Assembly: GCA_963713545.1 (NCBI GenBank)
Contig: CAVQME010000001.1
Coordinates: 496,001 to 560,000, forward strand
Origin: CAVPLM01 sp963713545
GTDB lineage: Bacteria > Actinomycetota > Thermoleophilia > RBG-16-64-13
Length of the DNA stretch: 64,000 nt
Direction of reading: 5' to 3'
Shown: positions 60,356-64,000 of the stretch, piece after piece
Layout of the letters: each line of letters opens with the position of its first letter
How positions within the stretch are numbered: position 1 is the stretch's first letter
Made by a program: the position numbers and the translations under genes
Notes under the pieces: generated by a model
Database searches by the model: none
What the model was told of the DNA's origin: nothing
What the model saw: only the letters and a program-made list of their open reading frames with translations

Positions 60356-61147
60356 TCAGTCCTTGGGCAGCGCGTCGTCGATGATGCGCACCGGCCGGAC
60401 GTAGAGGAAGAACGACTCCGACCAGTCGGCGAAGTCGAGCGGGCTCTCCAGCATCGCTTCCAGGTACTGCCGGAAGGCGCCCACCTGCTCCATGCTGTCC
60501 AGGGTGATCGATACCACCATGTCGTAGACGGGTGGGTCGACCATGCGGAAGTGCGCCCGGGCCGCGGCGTCGTTGTCGTTCACCCGAGAGCGCTTGCTGA
60601 GAACGACCTTGCGGAACATCTCCTGCGCATAGGGCGACTTGGCCATGGCTTCGTCGTGGGCCTGGCGCCAGAGTCGGTAGTAGTCGTTGGGGAAGACCTC
60701 GGCCTTGCGCATGATGTAATGCAAGACCTTGACGGCCCCGCAACCGGGCTCTCCCAATCCGGGGTTGAACTTGGGCCGCGGGTGCGGCACAGGCAGCTCC
60801 ACTTCTTCCGCCATGACGATGATGTTCGTCGGCTCGTCTGCGAAGAACTTGCCGTCCTGGTTGGCTCGGGATTGCTCCACCCCTTGGGGCTCCAAAGTGT
60901 CGAGCATGTCCCGGAAGTTGCTGAAGTAGAGCTCCACCACCCCTTCGCGGTCGACGGCTTTGTTCTTATGGCTGGTGTCTGAGAGGACTCCGAAGGCACC
61001 GTCGATGACGTGGTTCTGGATGTAACGGTCGATCTTGAATCGTTCGATGCGGGCGACCGTCCCATGATAATGCTCGATGTAGCGGAAGTATTCCGCTCGA
61101 GTGAGTCCGGGACGGCGACGAGAGACTGCCATGAGTTTGATGGGCAC
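60356..61147 (-). CDS. EthD-like dimeric alpha/beta-barrel protein, copy 2
   Basis: 263 residues, GTG start with a very strong AGGAGGTG. The first half has the EthD pattern (KLMAVSRRRPGLTRAEYFRYIEHYHGTVARI), the second half repeats it more weakly (VKVLHYIMRKAEVFPNDYYRLWRQAHDEAM). First gene of the PhlG/EthD operon and about 57 bases downstream of its transcription start. Role as for copy 1: possibly a ring-handling or tautomerising partner of the PhlG enzymes; unproven. Confidence 0.75.
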   Translation of the reverse strand: MPIKLMAVSRRRPGLTRAEYFRYIEHYHGTVARIERFKIDRYIQNHVIDGAFGVLSDTSHKNKAVDREGVVELYFSNFRDMLDTLEPQGVEQSRANQDGKFFADEPTNIIVMAEEVELPVPHPRPKFNPGLGEPGCGAVKVLHYIMRKAEVFPNDYYRLWRQAHDEAMAKSPYAQEMFRKVVLSKRSRVNDNDAAARAHFRMVDPPVYDMVVSITLDSMEQVGAFRQYLEAMLESPLDFADWSESFFLYVRPVRIIDDALPKD

Positions 61148-61210
61148 TGAACACCTCCTAAGCGGGTGACTGCGGGTCGATGGCTATAGGACTCATTCCC
61201 ACTGTTTAAA

Positions 61211-61239
61211 ATACTAAAGTGCAAGCTGCCTCTTGTCAA
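61211..61239 (-). promoter_or_regulatory. Near-consensus promoter of the PhlG/EthD operon
   Basis: On the minus strand TTGACA (61234-61239), a 17-base spacer and TAGTAT (61211-61216). Transcription would start near 61204, giving a ~57-base leader. The -10 lies within an imperfect palindrome (TTTA...TAAA), a possible operator for the fusion regulator encoded directly upstream. Confidence 0.75.
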
Positions 61240-61246
61240 TCGAAAG

Positions 61247-62182
61247 CTAGTCGAGAGCCGCGGGCGGCACGGGCGGGGCAGTCTCGGCCAGCCGCTCCAC
61301 GAGGCCGGAGTATCGTTCAAGGTCCCGGCCCAGGTCCAGGCGTCCGGCGTAGAGCGCCTCGACAGCCAGGAAGATGCAGAGAGTCGTCCACAGAACGTCG
61401 CGGGTGGAGTACCGGCCGTCCCAGGAAGCCCGCATGACGATGTTCTCCACGCCACCCAGCAATCCGAACGCCACAAGCTCGTCTGCGGCCGGCAGAGTGG
61501 TCCTGCCCCCTTCGCGCAGCCGGGTCAGATCCGCCTGCGTGCTTTCGGTCATCGCCTTGTAGGACCTCTCCACCGCCCTGCGCATGTCGCCGTCTTCTTG
61601 GAGAGCCTCGGAGCGGACCAGCGACATCAGGTCGGGACTCAGGGCCTGTACGCCGAAATAGCCGTGCACACGGGCGAGGTCCCGGGCGGCAGGATCGGGT
61701 TCGGCGACCAACTGGGTCTCCAGGAAACCCCGCATCCACCCCACAAAGACCTCGAAGGACTCCACGAAGAGCTCCTGCTTGGAAGTGAAGTGGCTGTAGA
61801 AGACCGGCGGCGTCACCCCGACCTCTTTGATGATGTCGGCGACGCGGGTGCGCTTGTAGCCTTTGCGGGCGAAGAGCCGGGCCGCAGCCACAAGGATGGA
61901 CTGCCGGGTCTGTTCGGCCTGCTCGGCCACCAGATCGACCTCGAGAGAGCGGGCCGATTCGAGCTGGGGCGACAGCCGCTCTTTGATGGTCTGCAGGGGC
62001 TGGCCCTCCGCCTTCAGACGGGCGATCTCCTTGAGGATCTGTACGTGCGACTCTGCGTAGACGGCCCGGCTGGCCGCCGCCTTCTGGGCGGTGGGCAGCA
62101 GGCCCTCGCGCACGTAGAAGTAGATGGTGCTGCGGGGAACGCCGGTCGCTTCCTCGAGCTCGCTGATGGTCAAGGATCGCAT
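61247..62182 (-). CDS. MerR-TetR fusion transcriptional regulator
   Basis: 311 residues with two DNA-binding domains. Residues 1-70 are a MerR-type HTH (LTISELEEATGVPRSTIYFYVREGLL, then HVQILKEIARLKAEG). Residues ~95-145 are a TetR HTH (SILVAAARLFARKGYKRTRVADIIKEVGVTPPVFYSHFTSKQELF), followed by a TetR-like ligand/dimer domain. Its gene lies immediately upstream of the PhlG/EthD operon on the same strand with a separate promoter between them, so it very likely controls that operon. Confidence 0.88.
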   Translation of the reverse strand: MRSLTISELEEATGVPRSTIYFYVREGLLPTAQKAAASRAVYAESHVQILKEIARLKAEGQPLQTIKERLSPQLESARSLEVDLVAEQAEQTRQSILVAAARLFARKGYKRTRVADIIKEVGVTPPVFYSHFTSKQELFVESFEVFVGWMRGFLETQLVAEPDPAARDLARVHGYFGVQALSPDLMSLVRSEALQEDGDMRRAVERSYKAMTESTQADLTRLREGGRTTLPAADELVAFGLLGGVENIVMRASWDGRYSTRDVLWTTLCIFLAVEALYAGRLDLGRDLERYSGLVERLAETAPPVPPAALD

Positions 62183-62199
62183 TCTCGTCTCACCGCTCG

Positions 62200-62237
62200 A
62201 GTCTACTATTTGTTATGTACGTGTCAAATCCTATAGT
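62200..62237. promoter_or_regulatory. Overlapping divergent promoters
   Basis: Minus strand: TTGACA (62222-62227), 16-base spacer, TAGACT (62200-62205) for the regulator gene starting at 62182. Plus strand: TTGTTA (62210-62215), 16-base spacer, TATAGT (62232-62237) toward the small Cys-rich gene. Confidence 0.5.
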
Positions 62238-62408
62238 ATCCCACCCGCCTGCAGCGAGTGAGGGCCCGCTGCATGAAGCGGGATGCCGGCCACGCCGCCC
62301 CCAGAACACCCGAGGCTGCATAATGGAGAGAGACGCCGACCGCCGCGATGACTTCGGGCGGGATGCCTCCGGGCGAGACGGCCTGCGATATTGGAACAAG
62401 GAGCGACG

Positions 62409-62612
62409 ATGGAGTGCAAGAAGGAAGCGAACGTGGCCCGCTGCAACTGCAGTTGGCCAGGCTGTTCCCGCAAGGGAGTCTGCTGCGACTGCCTCGCCTA
62501 CCACCTCAAGAGCCGGGAGCTTCCCGCCTGTGCCTTCCCGTCCGACGCGGAGCGCACCTACGACCGCTCGTTCGCCCACTTCGCAAAACTGGTGGAAAAA
62601 GGAAAGGTCTGA
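62409..62612 (+). CDS. Small cysteine-rich protein (DUF6485-like)
   Basis: 67 residues from ATG 62409 with AAGGAG five bases upstream. Six cysteines sit in the first ~45 residues (MECKKEANVARCNC, CSRKGVCCDCLAYH, LPACAFP), a pattern of a small metal- or Fe-S-binding protein. The family appears in anaerobes, with unknown function. An in-frame ATG six codons upstream (62391) lacks a good site. Confidence 0.75.
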   Translation: MECKKEANVARCNCSWPGCSRKGVCCDCLAYHLKSRELPACAFPSDAERTYDRSFAHFAKLVEKGKV

Positions 62613-62627
62613 GAAGGTCTGGGCGGG

Positions 62628-63692
62628 TCAGTCCGCGCCCAGATCGCCCGCCGACGCCGGCGTCGGGGCGACATCGGTCACCGTAAGGCGTTCGGTTTCG
62701 GCCTCGGGATGAGAGGGCGGTGCAGGCGCTCCCCGCGACCTGCGCAGACCACGGCCGGCGAACAGACCCCTCAGGGTCAGGACGAGGAGCGCCCCCAGGA
62801 TCGCGGCGATCCCGAGGGCCTCAGTGGTGGAGACGCGTTCTCCCAGTTGGATCGCTGCCGCGGCTATGCCGATCACCGGCGTAGCGAGGGTGCCGATGCC
62901 GGCGACGCCGGTGGGCAGCACCTGAAGGACGTAGAGCCAGAGCACCCAGGCGACGGCCGTGGCCGGGATCACGTTGTAGATCAGAGCGGCAATGAAGCTT
63001 CCCGTCCACTCGATCGGTTGGGACGGCACGAGGACTGCGATGATGATGATCGGCACCGTACCGTAGAGCATCTGCCACGCAGTGAGGTTGATCACGTCGA
63101 CCTCGCCCCGCTGCCGGATCTTCCTCACGACGATGGCGCTCGCGGCCCAGGCCACGCCCGCTCCCAGAGCGAGCAGCTTGCTCTGCAAGGTACCCCCGAG
63201 GTTCGCCGGATCGAGCACCAGCACCAGCCCCACCAGCGAGAGAGCCGCGGCCACCCACTGCACGCCGATTATGCGCTCGCCCAGGAAGACCCAGCAGAAG
63301 ATCAGCGTCCAGAACGGCATGGTATAGACGAGAGCCGAAACGCGCCCTGCCGCCCCGGTCTCCAGCGCCCACATCAGCAGGCCGATCATACCCGTGGTCT
63401 GAAGCAATCCCAGGATCACGGTGAGGACCGGTTGCCGCGGTCTAAGAGGCCGGCGAAAGAGCACAAGCACCACGAAGAGCGCCAAGGCTCCCAGTCCTGT
63501 ACGAAGTGCGGTGAAGGGCCAGGGGTCCGAATACTCCAGTCCGATCTTCATGACCACCCAGTTATATCCGAGAAAGATCGACTGACCCAGAAGTGCGGCT
63601 ACGGCCAGTTTGGTAGCCCTCGACCGGCGGTGGTCATCCTCGGGGACGTCGGACGGACCGGTCTTTCCCGCGGTCCGATGTGTTCCTGTCAT
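62628..63692 (-). CDS. EamA (drug/metabolite) family transporter
   Basis: 354 residues with ten hydrophobic segments in two EamA repeats (GYNWVVMKIGLEYSDPWPFTALR; then LLALGAGVAWAASAIVVRK and LPTGVAGIGTLATPVIGIAAA). A charged N-terminal extension and a Pro-rich tail lie in the cytoplasm. The substrate of such permeases (amino acids, metabolites, drugs) cannot be told from sequence. It follows another EamA gene on the same strand after 11 bases. Confidence 0.88.
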   Translation of the reverse strand: MTGTHRTAGKTGPSDVPEDDHRRSRATKLAVAALLGQSIFLGYNWVVMKIGLEYSDPWPFTALRTGLGALALFVVLVLFRRPLRPRQPVLTVILGLLQTTGMIGLLMWALETGAAGRVSALVYTMPFWTLIFCWVFLGERIIGVQWVAAALSLVGLVLVLDPANLGGTLQSKLLALGAGVAWAASAIVVRKIRQRGEVDVINLTAWQMLYGTVPIIIIAVLVPSQPIEWTGSFIAALIYNVIPATAVAWVLWLYVLQVLPTGVAGIGTLATPVIGIAAAAIQLGERVSTTEALGIAAILGALLVLTLRGLFAGRGLRRSRGAPAPPSHPEAETERLTVTDVAPTPASAGDLGAD

Positions 63693-63703
63693 AGTCAGCC
63701 GTC

Positions 63704-64000
63704 CTACCGCCCTGCACTGCTCCAGTAGCTGGCCCCCGCAGCCGCTATCACTATAGCGACAATGCCTACGATCTCCCTCCCGGCCAGGGTCTGCGACAGG
63801 ATCAGGAATCCCATCAGGGCAGCGATGGCGGGCTCGATGCTCAGCAGCACCCCATAAGTCGAGGCGCGGACACGCTTGATCGCAGCTAGCTCGAGGAAGT
63901 ACGGGAGCGCCGAGGAGAGGACCGCCACCGCCAGACCCAGCAGCAGGGCTTGGCCGTAGCCGACGATCTTGACTCCGGTAGCAAGCCAGACGGGGGTCAG
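63704..64000 (-). CDS. RhtA-like EamA transporter (partial, cut by window edge)
   Basis: The frame is open from the window edge to a stop at 63704; only ~98 C-terminal residues are visible. They match the end of RhtA-like exporters: LGLAVAVLSSALPYFLELAAIKRV, then STYGVLLSIEPAIAALMGFLIL and IVGIVAIVIAAAGA. RhtA exports threonine and homoserine in Escherichia coli. It is upstream of, and probably co-transcribed with, the EamA gene at 62628. Confidence 0.85.
   Translation of the reverse strand: MTPVWLATGVKIVGYGQALLLGLAVAVLSSALPYFLELAAIKRVRASTYGVLLSIEPAIAALMGFLILSQTLAGREIVGIVAIVIAAAGASYWSSAGR

Noticed and set aside
60321..60743. Upstream extension of the PhlG copy 2 frame
   Set aside because: It runs across the EthD-like gene in another frame; ATG 60320 has a ribosome-binding site.
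1..64000. Search for tRNA, rRNA, CRISPR arrays, transposases, integrases and phage genes
   Set aside because: None could be supported. The apparent island character rests on gene duplication and content, without mobility genes or attachment sites in view.

Overview
This 64 kb window is GC-rich (roughly two thirds G+C by eye), gene-dense and almost fully coding. Several traits suggest an actinobacterium: an actinobacterial-type inositol-phosphate synthase next to a phosphatidylinositol-phosphate synthase, many GTG/TTG starts, long Thr-rich linkers in exported proteins, SLH-domain surface proteins, and Tat-dependent lipoprotein solute-binding proteins. Tungsten/molybdenum, corrinoid/Fe-S and prFMN-type enzymes, with no oxygenase, suggest an anaerobic or facultatively anaerobic life. 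The exact lineage cannot be fixed without phylogeny. No rRNA, tRNA, CRISPR array, phage or insertion sequence was found.

Region 1 (1-17.1 kb) is mostly housekeeping and envelope. It has a glycine-zipper membrane protein (cut by the window edge), a UDG-like protein, an inositol-phospholipid operon ending in a glycosyltransferase-PHP fusion, an AI-2E-family permease, a degenerate M23-like protein, a NUDIX fusion, a 143-bp tandem-repeat array, a divergent YchF GTPase, a GDT1-type transporter, and a group of SLH-domain proteins including a subtilisin.

Region 2 (17.3-36.8 kb) opens with a four-gene operon: tungsten AOR, MoaD-like protein, gamma-resorcylate-decarboxylase-like amidohydrolase and cytosolic reductive-dehalogenase-like protein. 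A TetR regulator is divergent to it. Next come an orphan substrate-binding protein, a parvulin lipoprotein, a VTC-domain protein, an M24 peptidase, a secreted glycosidase-like lipoprotein, two cyclase-family hydrolases with a zinc alcohol dehydrogenase, a PfkB kinase and a second orphan binding protein.

Region 3 (37.0-52.6 kb) is the most interesting part. Two operons diverge from a shared promoter region beside an IclR gene. The rightward operon carries a two-part PEP-synthase-like enzyme resembling phenylphosphate synthase, a HAD protein, a split NDP-forming acyl-CoA synthetase and an ATPase. The leftward operon carries an aryl-CoA ligase, a CoxM/HcrB-type FAD subunit, a xanthine-oxidase-type [2Fe-2S] domain fused to a DMSO-reductase-family catalytic subunit, a second HAD protein, an unknown protein and a UbiD-family (de)carboxylase. 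Together they read like the anaerobic phenol route (phenol, phenylphosphate, 4-hydroxybenzoate, 4-hydroxybenzoyl-CoA, benzoyl-CoA), with the usual xanthine-oxidase-type reductase large subunit replaced by the hybrid molybdoenzyme. This is inference from gene content.

Region 4 (52.7-64 kb) has a second AOR/MoaD pair, a third orphan binding protein, a LysR gene, and a four-gene operon alternating PhlG-type C-C hydrolases with EthD-like proteins. A MerR-TetR fusion regulator lies just upstream of that operon, which has a near-consensus promoter. Two EamA transporters close the window, the second cut by the edge. Families repeat across the window (three binding proteins, two each of AOR, MoaD, PhlG, EthD, HAD and cyclase), which looks like a catabolic island for aromatic or cyclic compounds that grew by duplication.
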